Positions 1-8,655 of a stretch of 37,410 bases of DNA are shown here, in pieces. A program made the position numbers and the translations under genes. Each line of letters begins with the position of its first letter. Position 1 is the first letter of the stretch. The DNA comes from Lysobacter antibioticus HS124. GTDB taxonomy: Bacteria; Pseudomonadota; Gammaproteobacteria; Xanthomonadales; Xanthomonadaceae. The notes beneath the pieces were generated by a model, which was not told the origin of the DNA, ran no database searches, and worked only from the letters and a program-made list of their open reading frames with translations. Where the stretch lies: positions 1 through 37,410 of the forward strand of contig NZ_HG424603.1 in the NCBI RefSeq assembly GCF_000336385.2, read 5' to 3'.

Positions 1-154
1 TGCCGGCGGCGTTGGCGGCCTGGGCGGCGGCGTCGCCGGCCTGCTCGGCGGCGGTGGCGGCCTCAGCGGCTTCGTTCTTGGCTTCTTCGGTCTTGGTGCA
101 AGCCGACATTGCCAGGACGGCGGCGGCGAGCAGGACGTAGAGATGGGTCTTCAT
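1..154 (-). CDS. Small Ala-rich lipoprotein (3' end off window)
   Basis: The visible part starts MKTHLYVLLAAAVLAMSAC, a short signal peptide with a lipobox (M-S-A-C, Cys19). Export and lipid anchoring in the envelope are therefore likely. After the Cys the chain is Lys/Glu/Ala-rich and then almost pure Ala with Glu, Gln, Asp and Asn, probably a long amphipathic helix. An AGGAG sequence lies about 7 nt upstream of the ATG on the minus strand, which fixes the start. The gene runs off the left edge, so its length is unknown. It resembles the lipoprotein at 352-729 in layout and composition, and the two may be paralogues. Function is not known. Confidence 0.75.
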   Translation of the reverse strand, partial: MKTHLYVLLAAAVLAMSACTKTEEAKNEAAEAATAAEQAGDAAAQAANAAG

Positions 155-264
155 GAGCTGTCTCCTGAGGAGTTGTCTGAGAAAAACGTCTGGGTGGATC
201 TGTCAGGCAACGCCAGTGCTCGCAGCGGTCCGGCAAGCCGGCTTCGATCGTTCACTGACCTTAC

Positions 265-294
265 GGAAAAAGCCGCCGGAGAACCGGCGGCTTT
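265..294 (-). terminator. Rho-independent terminator of the Ala-rich lipoprotein
   Basis: A perfect stem of about 10 bp (AAGCCGCCGG / CCGGCGGCTT, 270-279 with 284-293) encloses a 4-nt loop. On the minus strand it is followed by a run of five T. It lies 58 nt past the stop of the 352-729 gene and before the next minus-strand gene, so it separates the two lipoproteins. Confidence 0.7.
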
Positions 295-351
295 CCCGTT
301 CGACGCGACAGAATCGCGTCGGAACTTGAAGCGATATCGCGCGAGGCGATA

Positions 352-729
352 TTACTTCTTCGCTTCTTCCTTGGCAGCTTCCGCCGGAGCGGCAGCGTCC
401 TTGGCAGCGTCGGCAGCGGCGCCAGCGGCGTCGGCAGCGTTCTTGGCCGCGTCAGCAGCGGCGTCGGCAGCGGCCGGGGTGGTGGCAGCGGCAGCGGCGT
501 CGGCCGAGGTGGCGGCGGCGTCGGCGGCGGTGGCAGCGGCGTCGGCCGAAGCAGCGGCGGCGTCGGCGGTGGCGGCGTCGCCAGCGGCGGCGGCGGTGTC
601 GGCAGCGGCCTGGGCTTCGGTCGAAGCGGCAGCGGCGTCGGCCGAAGCCTCTTCAGCGGCCTTCTGGTTCGAGCAAGCGGCCAGGGCCAGGCCCAGAGCC
701 AGGGCGATCAGCGCCTTGTTGAAATTCAT
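352..729 (-). CDS. Ala-rich repetitive lipoprotein
   Basis: The product is 125 aa. The start chosen is MNFNKALIALALGLALAAC: GAGGA precedes it, and it begins a clear lipoprotein signal peptide with lipobox L-A-A-C (Cys19). The frame stays open further upstream but with no signal-like sequence. The mature part is mostly Ala with Asp/Ser/Thr, in a loose repeat of the type (S/A)ADAAA(A/T), and ends in a Lys/Glu-rich tail (EAAKEEAKK). That composition predicts a long amphipathic helix at the membrane surface. I do not recognise a family with a known role. It could be a structural or stress-related envelope lipoprotein, but that is only inference. Confidence 0.8.
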   Translation of the reverse strand: MNFNKALIALALGLALAACSNQKAAEEASADAAAASTEAQAAADTAAAAGDAATADAAAASADAAATAADAAATSADAAAAATTPAAADAAADAAKNAADAAGAAADAAKDAAAPAEAAKEEAKK

Positions 730-777
730 GATTCGGATTCCTCGTCGTTTAGTTAGGCAACGCGCAGTTGCGCGCCG

Positions 778-810
778 ATAACATGATGACAAGCCGGTGA
801 CGTGTGTCAA
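778..810 (-). promoter_or_regulatory. Possible promoter of the Ala-rich lipoprotein
   Basis: On the minus strand a perfect TTGACA (805-810) is followed by TGTTAT (778-783), upstream of the lipoprotein start at 729. The 21-nt spacer is longer than the usual 16-18 nt, so the -10 assignment is uncertain. Confidence 0.3.
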
Positions 811-851
811 GCGGCCTGCCGGGTTTTTTTGTGCAACGCGTTTTTAACTTT

Positions 852-2027
852 TTACACCAACTCGATCGCAATAGCGGTGGCTTCGCCGCCGCCGATGCAC
901 AGCGAAGCCACGCCGCGCTTGCCGCCGCGGATGCGCAGGGCGTTGATCAGGGTGACCACCAGGCGAGCGCCGCTGGCCCCGATCGGATGCCCCAGCGCGA
1001 CCGCACCGCCGTGCACGTTGAGCTTGTCGTGGGGGATGCCGAGGTCCTTCATCGGCGCCATGGCGACGCAGGAAAAAGCCTCGTTGACTTCGAACAGGTC
1101 GACGTCGGAGACGCTCCAGCCGGCCTTTTCGAGCACGTTTGAAATCGCTTTCACCGGCGCGGTGGTGAACCATTCCGGCGCCTGGGCGTGGCCGGCGTGG
1201 GCGACGATCCGGGCCAGCGGGGCGAGGCCGCGCGCGGCGGCTTCGTCGGCCGACATCAGCACCGCGGCGGCGGCGCCGTCGGAGATCTTCGACGAGGAGG
1301 CGGCGGTCAGCACGCCGTCCTTGCCGAACGCCGGGCGCAGGCCCGGAATCTTGCTGACGTCGATCTTGCCCGGCTCTTCGTCGCTGTCGACCACGGTGTC
1401 GCCCTTGCGGCCCTTGACCGTCACCGGGACGATCTCGTCCTGGAAGTGGCCGGCGCTCTGCGCGGCCTGAGCGCGCTTGACGCTTTCCTCGGAAAAGGCG
1501 TCGATCGCGGCGCGGTCGAGGCCGTACTTCTCGCAGGCGGCGTCGCCGAACACGCCCATGGCCTTGCCGTCGTAGGGATTGGTCAGGCCGTCCCAGGCCA
1601 TGTGGTCGAGGAACTCGGCGCTGCCGTAGCGGATGCCGGTGCGCGAGTTGTTGAGCAGGTGCGGGGCATTGGTCATCGACTCCATGCCGCCGGCGACGAC
1701 GACCTTGGCCGAGCCGGCCTTGATCAGATCGTGGCCGAGCATGATCGCCTTCATGCCCGAGCCGCAGACCTTGTTGATGGTGGTGCAGCCGGCGGCGGTG
1801 GGGATGCCGGCGGCGAGCGTGGCCTGGCGCGCGGGCGCCTGGCCGAGGCCGGCCGGCAGCACGCAGCCCATGATCACCTCTTCGACCTGGTCGGCGGCGA
1901 CGCCGGCCTGCGCCAGCGCACCGGCGATCGCGGCGCTGCCCAGGGTCGGAGTCGGGACGCCGGTGAACTGGCCGAGGAAGGAACCGATGGCGGTGCGCTT
2001 GGCACCGACGATGACGACGTCGCTCAT
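852..2027 (-). CDS. Acetyl-CoA C-acetyltransferase (thiolase)
   Basis: This 391-aa thiolase is full length for the family (about 390-395 aa). It condenses two acetyl-CoA to acetoacetyl-CoA or cleaves 3-ketoacyl-CoA, in the cytoplasm. The start MSDVVIVGAKRTAIGSF matches the usual thiolase N-terminus; in-frame codons further upstream give a Pro/Arg-rich extension without homology character. The acylated Cys88 lies in NKVCGSGMKA, His347 in ALGHPIGASGAR, and the second catalytic Cys377 in CIGGGEATA. The closest named families are AtoB/PhaA. No PHA synthase or CoA transferase is adjacent. The branched-chain acyl-CoA genes further right suggest a general acyl-CoA degradation role, but the physiological direction cannot be read from sequence. 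Confidence 0.93.
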   Translation of the reverse strand: MSDVVIVGAKRTAIGSFLGQFTGVPTPTLGSAAIAGALAQAGVAADQVEEVIMGCVLPAGLGQAPARQATLAAGIPTAAGCTTINKVCGSGMKAIMLGHDLIKAGSAKVVVAGGMESMTNAPHLLNNSRTGIRYGSAEFLDHMAWDGLTNPYDGKAMGVFGDAACEKYGLDRAAIDAFSEESVKRAQAAQSAGHFQDEIVPVTVKGRKGDTVVDSDEEPGKIDVSKIPGLRPAFGKDGVLTAASSSKISDGAAAAVLMSADEAAARGLAPLARIVAHAGHAQAPEWFTTAPVKAISNVLEKAGWSVSDVDLFEVNEAFSCVAMAPMKDLGIPHDKLNVHGGAVALGHPIGASGARLVVTLINALRIRGGKRGVASLCIGGGEATAIAIELV

Positions 2028-2413
2028 GGGGCGAGACTCCGGGTTCTGTGCGGGCCGGCGGGGGCCGGCGGGTCGTAGGGTGCCGGCCGGGGCCGGAATC
2101 CGCGAATTATGCGGCGCCGTGCTGCAGCGCGGCAAATTCGGCACGGCGACTAACGAAAAATCAACAAACGACCCGGGCCAGCCGGCCGGCGGCTGAATGC
2201 CCGAGCCGGCGAAAACCGGCTTTTCCCGCTCAAGATCGCCGCTTCCCGACCGCTCCGCGGCCGGCCGCCGGGCCGCCCCCGCGGGTCGCCCCGGGGCGCC
2301 GGAACGCGCGCATGAACCGGTGATTGTCCGTGCCGTCGGCTTGGACTAAAACGTGACCGAGCGCAGCCCTTCCGCAAGGGTGCGGACGCTGCGCCGTCCG
2401 ACGGGGGTGTGCG
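2028..2413. other. Intergenic region between divergent genes
   Basis: This 386-nt gap lies between the divergently transcribed thiolase and autotransporter genes, so it should hold promoters for both. Apart from the candidate promoter at 2324-2352 I see no gene, hairpin or repeat. The open frames across it have no coding character. Confidence 0.5.
2324..2352 (+). promoter_or_regulatory. Candidate promoter of autotransporter gene
   Basis: TTGTCC (2324-2329) and TAAAAC (2347-2352) are separated by exactly 17 nt and end 61 nt before the ATG at 2414. This is a reasonable sigma-70-like match in otherwise GC-rich DNA, but it rests on two short motifs. Confidence 0.35.
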
Positions 2414-5221
2414 ATGCAACGATTCGCAGCGGCGGCGCGCCACGGTTCGCGCCTGAGCCTGTCCGCATGGGTCCTGGCCCTGGCCGCCTGCGGCGGAGGC
2501 GGGGGAGGCGGCGGCAACGTCCGCAACGACCCGCCGCCGTCCTCGCCACCGCCGACCACCCCGCCGCCGCCGAGCCCGAACCAGCCCGCGGCCGACGCTC
2601 ACCTGAGCCTGACCAATGCCCGCGCCGCGCACAGCCTGGGCCTGACCGGCCAGGGCATCCGCATCGGCGTGGTCGACAGCGGGGTGCGCCGGACTCACCC
2701 GGCCCTGGCCGGCCGGGTCGGGCCGATGCTGCTCTACACCGATCCGCGGACCAACAACCACAGCATCGACGACGTGCTCGGCCATGGCACCTACGTCTCG
2801 CAGATCGCCGCCGGCACCCCGGTCGGCGCCTGGCCCGGCGGCATCGCCCCGGGTGCGCAGATCGTCTCGGCGCGGATCCTGGCCGACGTGCGCCCCAGCG
2901 ACGACGGCTCCGGCCAGGGCAATCAGGCGACCAACAACGGCGGCCTGGACATCGTCAGCCGCGACCTCATGAACGCCGGCGTGCGGATCATGAACAACTC
3001 CTGGGGCGGCCTGTACTGGACCGGCGACCCCGTCACCCAGAGCTTCATCGCCGCCTACCAGCCTTTCATCGACAACGGCGGCCTGGTGGTGTTCGCGACC
3101 GGCAACGAGTCGCGGCCGGACCCGACCGACAACGCTTCGCTGCCCAGCCAGGGCGCCGGCGCCTCGATCCTGGAGCGCGGCTGGCTGGCCGCGGCGGCGC
3201 TGGACAGCAACAACCCGACCCAGCTGGCCAGCTACTCGAATGCCTGCGGCATCGCGATGCGGTACTGCCTGGTCGCGCCCGGCAACGTGATCGCCACCGG
3301 GGTCAACGATGCGGTCGGCAGCCCGACCTACTGGTCCATCCAGGGCACTTCGTTCGCCGCCCCCCAGGTGTCCGGCGCGGCCGCCCTGGTCTGGCAGGCG
3401 TTTCCTTATTTCAACAACGACCTGGTCCGGCAGACCCTGCTCGGCAACGCCAAGGATCTCGGCGCGCCCGGGGTCGACCCGGTGTTCGGCTACGGCCTGC
3501 TCGACATCGGCGCCGCCGTGCGCGGCCCGCGCCGCTTCGACTGGGGCGACGTCCGGGTGGCCTTCGACGGCAATTCGAGCTGGTCCAACCCGATCGCCGG
3601 CACCGGCGGTCTGATCAAGGAAGGCAGCGGCACCTTGCGCCTGGACAGCGCCGCCGCCCACAGCTACACCGGCGCGACCCAGGTCAACGCCGGCGTGCTG
3701 CGCTTGAACGACAACGGCGCGCTGGCCTCGCCGCTGGCGGTGCGCCCCGGCGCGCAGTTCGTCGGCGGCGCCGGCGCGCGGATCGGCAACCGGGTCGACA
3801 ACCAGGGCGCGTTGCGCCTGGAGGGCGCCGGCCTGCGCGTCGACAGCGATTACCAACAAGGCGCCGGCGCGCAGTTGCAGTTCCTGATCGGCTCGCGTCT
3901 GGACGTCGGCGGCAGCGCCAGCCTGGCCGGCGGCGCGCACGTGCTCGGTCAGCTGCCGGGCTATGTGCGCTCCAGCCGCGAGGTGTTCCTCAACGCCGGC
4001 AGCGTCAGCGGCACCTTCGATTCGTTGAGCAGCGCGCCAGGCGTGTTCCTGCTCGCGACCCTGGGCTACAGCGGCACCCAGGCCTGGCTCGACATCGTCG
4101 CGCTCAACATCACCGCAGCCGCGCAAAGCATGGGCGTGCCGACGGCGGCATCGGCCGCGGCGCAGCGCCTCGACGGCGCGTTGGCCGGCTTGAATGCGGG
4201 CGCGGTCGCAAGCGGCGGCGACGGCGCCCAGGGCGCGTTCGGCGCCGGTTTGGGCGCCTTGCAGCACAGCGCCGACACGGCGCAGGCGCGACGCTCGCTG
4301 ACCAGTCTGTCGGGCGAACTGCACACCGCCGACGCCGCGTTCGCGCAGATGGCGATCGAAGCCAGCCGGCGTGCGCTGGAATCGCGCCTGGATGCGCGGG
4401 CCCGGCAGCCGCAGGACGGCGCCTGGAGCGAGCGGCTCGACACGCAACGCGTCGCCGCCGGGCGCTACGACCTGGACATCGACGGCTGGATGCTCGGCCA
4501 GGACCGCCGCCTCGGCGCCTGGACCTACGGCGCGGCGCTGAGCCGCAGCGAGGGTCGGGCGCGCCACGCCGAATTGAGCGACCGCGAGCGCAACCGGCAG
4601 ACCGAGGCGCAGCTGTACGCGGCCTGGAACGGCGAGCGCAACTACCTCTTCGGCCGTGCCGCATTCGGCTACTTGGACCGTGAGCTGCAGCGCGAAATCG
4701 TTCTGGGCGCCAGCCGCTTCGGCGTCGGCAGCGATTACGGCGAGCGCTATCTGCACCTGGGCCTGCAGGCCGGCCGTCGCTACGGCCGCGATGCGGCCGC
4801 GCTCGTGCCCTATGTCGGCGCCGAGCTCATGCGCCTGCAACGCGAGGGGTTCGACGAGCCCGGCGCGCTCGGCTTCGGCCTGCGCAGCCAGGCGGCGAGC
4901 CTGCAGGCGACCCAGGCGCTGGCCGGCCTGCGCCTGCAGCGCGAGGGGCAGTGGGGCGGCATGCGCTGGCGCTGGGACGCGCGCGCCGAATGGCAGCGCC
5001 GGCTGAGCCTGCGCGGCGGCGACATCGCCGCGCGCTTCACCGCGATGGAGGTGTGGGCGCCGATCCTCGGCGAGCCGCTGCCGCAGGAGGTGGCTCTGTT
5101 CGGCCTTGGCCTGGACCTGCGCCTGCCGCGCGCCGGCGCGCTGCGCTTCGATCTCGACCAGCGCTACGAAGACGGCGAGCCGCGCTTCGGCGCGATGGCG
5201 TGGTGGAGCTATCCGTTCTGA
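2414..5221 (+). CDS. Autotransporter subtilisin-like serine protease (S8)
   Basis: The 935-aa product has four parts. Residues 1-26 are a signal peptide ending in a lipobox (L-A-A-C, Cys26), followed by a Gly run and a Pro-rich linker. An S8 subtilase domain covers about 60-390, with Asp88 in VVDSGV, His124 in GHGTYVS, oxyanion Asn231 in ATGNES and Ser313 in GTSFAAPQVSG. A passenger stem of beta-repeat type follows (GLIKEGSGTLRLDS, ATQVNAGVLRLND). From about 660 to 935 is an autotransporter barrel ending in aromatic residues and a final Phe (WWSYPF). The protein should be a lipid-anchored, outer-membrane type V secreted protease. Lipobox, subtilase and barrel together recall Neisseria NalP and Bordetella SphB1, which process other surface proteins. 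The target here is unknown. Confidence 0.92.
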   Translation: MQRFAAAARHGSRLSLSAWVLALAACGGGGGGGGNVRNDPPPSSPPPTTPPPPSPNQPAADAHLSLTNARAAHSLGLTGQGIRIGVVDSGVRRTHPALAGRVGPMLLYTDPRTNNHSIDDVLGHGTYVSQIAAGTPVGAWPGGIAPGAQIVSARILADVRPSDDGSGQGNQATNNGGLDIVSRDLMNAGVRIMNNSWGGLYWTGDPVTQSFIAAYQPFIDNGGLVVFATGNESRPDPTDNASLPSQGAGASILERGWLAAAALDSNNPTQLASYSNACGIAMRYCLVAPGNVIATGVNDAVGSPTYWSIQGTSFAAPQVSGAAALVWQAFPYFNNDLVRQTLLGNAKDLGAPGVDPVFGYGLLDIGAAVRGPRRFDWGDVRVAFDGNSSWSNPIAGTGGLIKEGSGTLRLDSAAAHSYTGATQVNAGVLRLNDNGALASPLAVRPGAQFVGGAGARIGNRVDNQGALRLEGAGLRVDSDYQQGAGAQLQFLIGSRLDVGGSASLAGGAHVLGQLPGYVRSSREVFLNAGSVSGTFDSLSSAPGVFLLATLGYSGTQAWLDIVALNITAAAQSMGVPTAASAAAQRLDGALAGLNAGAVASGGDGAQGAFGAGLGALQHSADTAQARRSLTSLSGELHTADAAFAQMAIEASRRALESRLDARARQPQDGAWSERLDTQRVAAGRYDLDIDGWMLGQDRRLGAWTYGAALSRSEGRARHAELSDRERNRQTEAQLYAAWNGERNYLFGRAAFGYLDRELQREIVLGASRFGVGSDYGERYLHLGLQAGRRYGRDAAALVPYVGAELMRLQREGFDEPGALGFGLRSQAASLQATQALAGLRLQREGQWGGMRWRWDARAEWQRRLSLRGGDIAARFTAMEVWAPILGEPLPQEVALFGLGLDLRLPRAGALRFDLDQRYEDGEPRFGAMAWWSYPF

Positions 5222-5261
5222 CCAAGACGCTGGCGCCGACCGCAAGCGGCGCAGGCCTGCT

Positions 5262-5399
5262 GTAGGAGCGGCGTGAGCCGCGACGAAGAAGGCGCAGGAA
5301 GGCCAATGGCATCGCAATCGGCCGAAGCCCGGTACCGTCGCCTGCTTGCGGTCCGCCTCGTTGCCGATGTGCCGCGGTCGCGGCTCACGCCGCTCCTAC
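5262..5399. repeat. Inverted pair of 23-bp REP elements
   Basis: One copy at 5262-5284 reads GTAGGAGCGGCGTGAGCC followed by GCGAC. A second copy at 5377-5399 is its exact reverse complement. They face each other with 92 nt between them, in the gap between the convergent autotransporter and isovaleryl-CoA dehydrogenase genes. This is the same element found in six further places in the window. Confidence 0.85.
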
Positions 5400-5433
5400 C
5401 CCGAACCTGCGAAGCGAACGGCAATGCCGGGCG

Positions 5434-5475
5434 CAAACCAAAACGCCGTCGCGGTTGCGACGGCGTTTTGGTTGC
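5434..5475 (-). terminator. Strong terminator hairpin after isovaleryl-CoA dehydrogenase
   Basis: The stem is nearly perfect and about 18 bp long: 5434-5452 pairs with 5457-5474 around the loop GGTT. Its core is AAAACGCCGTCGC / GCGACGGCGTTTT. T runs occur on both sides, so it can act in both directions, serving the minus-strand gene ending at 5501 and the plus-strand gene ending at 5221. Confidence 0.75.
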
Positions 5476-5500
5476 AGCGACCGCGGGACGAGGGCGAGGC

Positions 5501-6658
5501 TCAGCTCTTGCCGTCGAACAGCTCGCGGCCGATCAGCATGCGGCGGATTTCGTTGGTGCCGGCGCCGATCGCGTACAGCTTGGCGTCGCGCAGGATCCGC
5601 CCGGTCGGATACTCGTTGATGTAGCCGTTGCCGCCCAGGGTCTGGATCGCTTCCAGCGCTACCTGCACCGCCGCGTCGGAGGCGTGCAACAGGCACGAGG
5701 CGGCGTCGACCCGGCTCTTGTGCCCGGCGTCGTAGTCGCGCGCGACCTGGTAGGCGAAGGCGCGGCTGGACTGCAGCGCGGTGTACATGTCGGCGATCTT
5801 GCCCTGCATCAGGCCGAAGGTGCCGATCGCCACGTCGAACTGCTTGCGCTCGCGCACGTAGGGCAGGGCGATGTCCAGCGCCGACTGCATCAGGCCCAGC
5901 GGGCCGCCGCTCAGCACCAGGCGCTCGGTGTTGAGGCCGCTCATCAGCACCTTGACCCCGTGGTGGACCTCGCCGAGCACGTTCTCGGCCGGGATCTCGC
6001 AGTTCTCGAACACCAGCTCGCAGGTGTTGGAGCCGCGCATGCCCAGCTTGTCCAGCTTCTGCGCGGTGCTGAAGCCCTTCATGCCCTTTTCGACGATGAA
6101 GGCGGTCATGCACTTGCTGCCCGCGTCCTTGCCGGCGGTGCGCATGTACACGATCAGCACGTCGGCTTCGGGGCCGTTGGTGATCCACATCTTGTTGCCG
6201 TTGGCGACCCACACGCCGTCGCGCAGCTCGGCTCGGCAGCTCATCGAGCCGACCACGTCCGAGCCGGCGCCGGGCTCGCTCATCGCCAGCGCGCCCTTCC
6301 ATTCGCCGCTGCACAGCTTGGGCAGGTACTTCGCGCGCTGCGCCTGGTTGCCGTTGGCGTACAGGTTGGACACGCACAGGTTGGAGTGGGCGCCGTAGGA
6401 CAGGCCGACCGAACCGGACGCGCGAGAGATCTCCTCCATCGCCACCAGGTGGGCCAGATAGCCCATGTCGCTGCCGCCGAACTCGCCCGGCACGGTCATG
6501 CCGAGCAGGCCCAGCTCGCCGAGCTTGGGCCACAGGTCCTGCGGAAACGCGTTGTCGTGGTCGATCTGCGCCGCGCGCGGTGCGATCTCGGCTTCGGCGA
6601 AACGGCGCACGGCATCGCGCAGCGCGTCGATCTCTTCACCCAGGGGAAAACTGCGCAT
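5501..6658 (-). CDS. ivd: Isovaleryl-CoA dehydrogenase
   Basis: This 385-aa flavoprotein of the acyl-CoA dehydrogenase family is expected to oxidise isovaleryl-CoA to 3-methylcrotonyl-CoA in leucine degradation, passing electrons to ETF. Family signatures are [13 protein letters not shown] (about 124-135, FAD/substrate loop) and [22 protein letters not shown] near the C-terminus. The likely catalytic base is Glu245 in [15 protein letters not shown]; a Glu at this position separates isovaleryl-CoA dehydrogenase from straight-chain enzymes, whose base is near the C-terminus. The ATG lies 1 nt beyond the stop of the upstream carbonic anhydrase gene, and GAGGG for its ribosome site lies inside that gene, so translation is probably coupled. 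No carboxylase (MCC) genes are adjacent. Confidence 0.93.
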   Translation of the reverse strand: MRSFPLGEEIDALRDAVRRFAEAEIAPRAAQIDHDNAFPQDLWPKLGELGLLGMTVPGEFGGSDMGYLAHLVAMEEISRASGSVGLSYGAHSNLCVSNLYANGNQAQRAKYLPKLCSGEWKGALAMSEPGAGSDVVGSMSCRAELRDGVWVANGNKMWITNGPEADVLIVYMRTAGKDAGSKCMTAFIVEKGMKGFSTAQKLDKLGMRGSNTCELVFENCEIPAENVLGEVHHGVKVLMSGLNTERLVLSGGPLGLMQSALDIALPYVRERKQFDVAIGTFGLMQGKIADMYTALQSSRAFAYQVARDYDAGHKSRVDAASCLLHASDAAVQVALEAIQTLGGNGYINEYPTGRILRDAKLYAIGAGTNEIRRMLIGRELFDGKS

Positions 6659-6659
6659 A

Positions 6660-7418
6660 TCAGCCCTCGTAACGAATCAGCGGCCGCCCATTGAGCGGTT
6701 GGAGGTTGCGGTTGTTGCGGCGGTAGTGCGACAGAAAACCGTCGATCTGCCGTTGCGACATGGTCACCGGCGCCGGCATCACGTACCACTCGACATTCTC
6801 CGTCAGCGGCGGGGTCGTGAGCGAGCCCAGGTAATGGTAGTAAGCGTGCGATTTCGGCAGCAGGCCCTCGATGTCGATTTCGTGCTGGGCCGGCTTGCGC
6901 CCCGGTTGCAGTCCGTCGAGCACGTCCTGCGCGACCGGATTGGCCTGGCCGTGTTCATACATCACCCCGATCACCGCCAGCCGGCCGTCCTGGGCCTTGA
7001 ACACGAAATGCCCTTCCAGCGGGTAGTGCCTGCCGTCCAGGGTGTGTTCGCTCTGCGAGTGGAAGTGGAACTGGGCCAGCTTGAAATGGCGGCCGCGGAT
7101 CGTGGCCTCGGTGGCGTGAGTGTCGACCTGCACCGCATGGCCGTTGTCTTCGACCTTGTCGACCGGGCCGTGGGTATGGCTGAACTCGATCGCGCCCGGC
7201 TCGGCCGCATCGGCGGCGACGGCGCTGGCGGTGACGATGTCGATCGGCGACTGCGACCTGGCCGATGCGGCCTGCCAGGACTCCTGGCGATCGTAGTCGT
7301 AGACCTCGTGGTGGCCGGCGGCGGCCGGTTCGTTGGCCTGCACGGCGCAGGCGCCGGCGAGAGCGAGGGACAGGGCGACGGACAGAATGAGGGGTGGGGC
7401 GATGGCGAGCTTGGGCAT
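6660..7418 (-). CDS. Secreted alpha-class carbonic anhydrase
   Basis: The 252-aa product is expected to hydrate CO2 to bicarbonate in the periplasm. The start [18 protein letters not shown] gives a normal signal peptide and has GGAG about 8 nt upstream; an in-frame start 14 codons earlier lacks this. Alpha-class signatures are QSPIDI (56-61), the zinc-binding His118 and His120 in [14 protein letters not shown] with a third His at 137 (EGHFVF), and [14 protein letters not shown] near the C-terminus. The stop is 1 nt before the start of ivd, so the two form one transcript. That pairing is unusual, because the enzyme is exported while IVD is cytoplasmic. Confidence 0.93.
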   Translation of the reverse strand: MPKLAIAPPLILSVALSLALAGACAVQANEPAAAGHHEVYDYDRQESWQAASARSQSPIDIVTASAVAADAAEPGAIEFSHTHGPVDKVEDNGHAVQVDTHATEATIRGRHFKLAQFHFHSQSEHTLDGRHYPLEGHFVFKAQDGRLAVIGVMYEHGQANPVAQDVLDGLQPGRKPAQHEIDIEGLLPKSHAYYHYLGSLTTPPLTENVEWYVMPAPVTMSQRQIDGFLSHYRRNNRNLQPLNGRPLIRYEG

Positions 7419-7520
7419 GGCGGGCTCCAGGGGCTGGCGACGCGAACGCGAAACGGACACACGGCGAAAGGCGCGTCATGCTAAACGCAGCGACGCGCCG
7501 TCCCCCTATGTCGGATGCGA

Positions 7521-7544
7521 CGACGGGGCCGTTCGGCCCCGTCG
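7521..7544 (-). terminator. Hairpin after leucine dehydrogenase
   Basis: A perfect 10-bp stem CGACGGGGCC / GGCCCCGTCG with loop GTTC begins 7 nt past the stop of the dehydrogenase gene. No good T run follows on the minus strand, so it may be a weak terminator or a 3'-end stabiliser. Confidence 0.5.
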
Positions 7545-7551
7545 AAGTGGA

Positions 7552-8655
7552 TCAATGGCCGCCGCGGATGCGGCCGCGGAAGCTCGGCGTGCTGCGCCCG
7601 AGCGGCAGCTTGAGCTTGCCGATCGCGCTGATGCGCTCTTCGGCCAGGCGGTCGGCGGCGGTGTAGGTCGGGATGCTGTCGCGCTCGGCGATCTCGAAGA
7701 TGCGGCCGAGGTTGTGGTAGATCGTGCGCATCATGCGCATGGCGCGCTCGCGGTTGTAGCCGTCGAGCTCCAGCGCCACGTTCATCACGCCGCCGGCGTT
7801 CACGGCGTAGTCCGGCGCGTACAGGATGCCGCGCTTGGCCACTTCGTCGCCGATGGCGTTGTTGGCCAGCTGGTTGTTGGCGGCGCCGCAGATGATCTTG
7901 GCCTTCAGGCGCGGCAGGGTCTGCTCGTTGACGGTGCCGCCCAGCGCGCACGGCGAGTACACGTCGGCGTTGACGTCGTAGATCTCGTCCAGGCCGACCG
8001 CTTCGGCGCCGTAGTCGGACACGGCCTTGTCGACCAGGCCCTTGTTGATGTCGGTGACGAAGATCTTCGCGCCGCGCTCCTTGAGCAGCTTCACGAATTC
8101 CATGCCGACGTGGCCCAGGCCCTGCACGGCGTAGCTGTACTTGCCGACTTCCTCGTCGCCGAAGCGCTTGTTGAGCGCCGCCATCAGGCCCTGCAGGGTG
8201 CCGTAGGCGGTGAACGGCGACGGGTCGCCCGAACCGCCGTGGACCTGGTGCACGCCGGTGACGTACTCGGTCTCGCGGTACACGTATTCCATGTCGTTGA
8301 CGTCGATGCCGACGTCTTCGGCGGTGATGTAGCGGCCGCCCAGCGAATCGACGAACTTGCCGAAGGCGCGGAACAGGGCTTCGGACTTGTCGGCCGACGG
8401 GTCGCCGATGATGACCGCCTTGCCGCCGCCGATGTTGAGGCCGGCGACCGCGTTCTTGTAGGTCATGCCGCGGCTCAGGCGCAGCACGTCGTTCAGCGCG
8501 TCCTGCTCGGTCTTGTACGGCCACATGCGCAGGCCACCCAGGGCCGGGCCGAGCACGGTGTTGTGAATCGCGATGATGGCCTTCAGGCCGGCGTCCTTGT
8601 TATGGCAGAAGACGACCTGCTCATGGCCGAAGGTGTCGAGGGTTTCGAAAATCAT
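7552..8655 (-). CDS. Leucine-type Glu/Leu/Phe/Val dehydrogenase
   Basis: This 367-aa amino-acid dehydrogenase deaminates branched-chain amino acids to 2-keto acids with NAD+. The start MIFETLDTFGHEQV matches known leucine dehydrogenases and has GGAG upstream; the frame extends 66 codons further upstream without coding character. Lys67 (GMTYKNAVAG) and Lys79 (GLNIGGGKAVI) correspond to the substrate-binding and catalytic lysines of leucine dehydrogenase. The Rossmann motif is GLGHVGMEF, followed by an acidic NAD-binding residue (VTDINK). The length and the GLRMWPYK motif favour leucine or valine dehydrogenase over the longer glutamate enzymes. With ivd next door it could supply isovaleryl-CoA precursors for leucine catabolism or iso-branched fatty acids (inference). 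Confidence 0.9.
   Translation of the reverse strand: MIFETLDTFGHEQVVFCHNKDAGLKAIIAIHNTVLGPALGGLRMWPYKTEQDALNDVLRLSRGMTYKNAVAGLNIGGGKAVIIGDPSADKSEALFRAFGKFVDSLGGRYITAEDVGIDVNDMEYVYRETEYVTGVHQVHGGSGDPSPFTAYGTLQGLMAALNKRFGDEEVGKYSYAVQGLGHVGMEFVKLLKERGAKIFVTDINKGLVDKAVSDYGAEAVGLDEIYDVNADVYSPCALGGTVNEQTLPRLKAKIICGAANNQLANNAIGDEVAKRGILYAPDYAVNAGGVMNVALELDGYNRERAMRMMRTIYHNLGRIFEIAERDSIPTYTAADRLAEERISAIGKLKLPLGRSTPSFRGRIRGGH

Noticed and set aside
2150-5317. 1055-codon open frame on the minus strand
   Set aside because: It lies antisense to the autotransporter gene, which has the subtilase triad and barrel. The antisense product is Ala/Arg/Gly-rich with no domain, an effect of stop-poor GC-rich codons.
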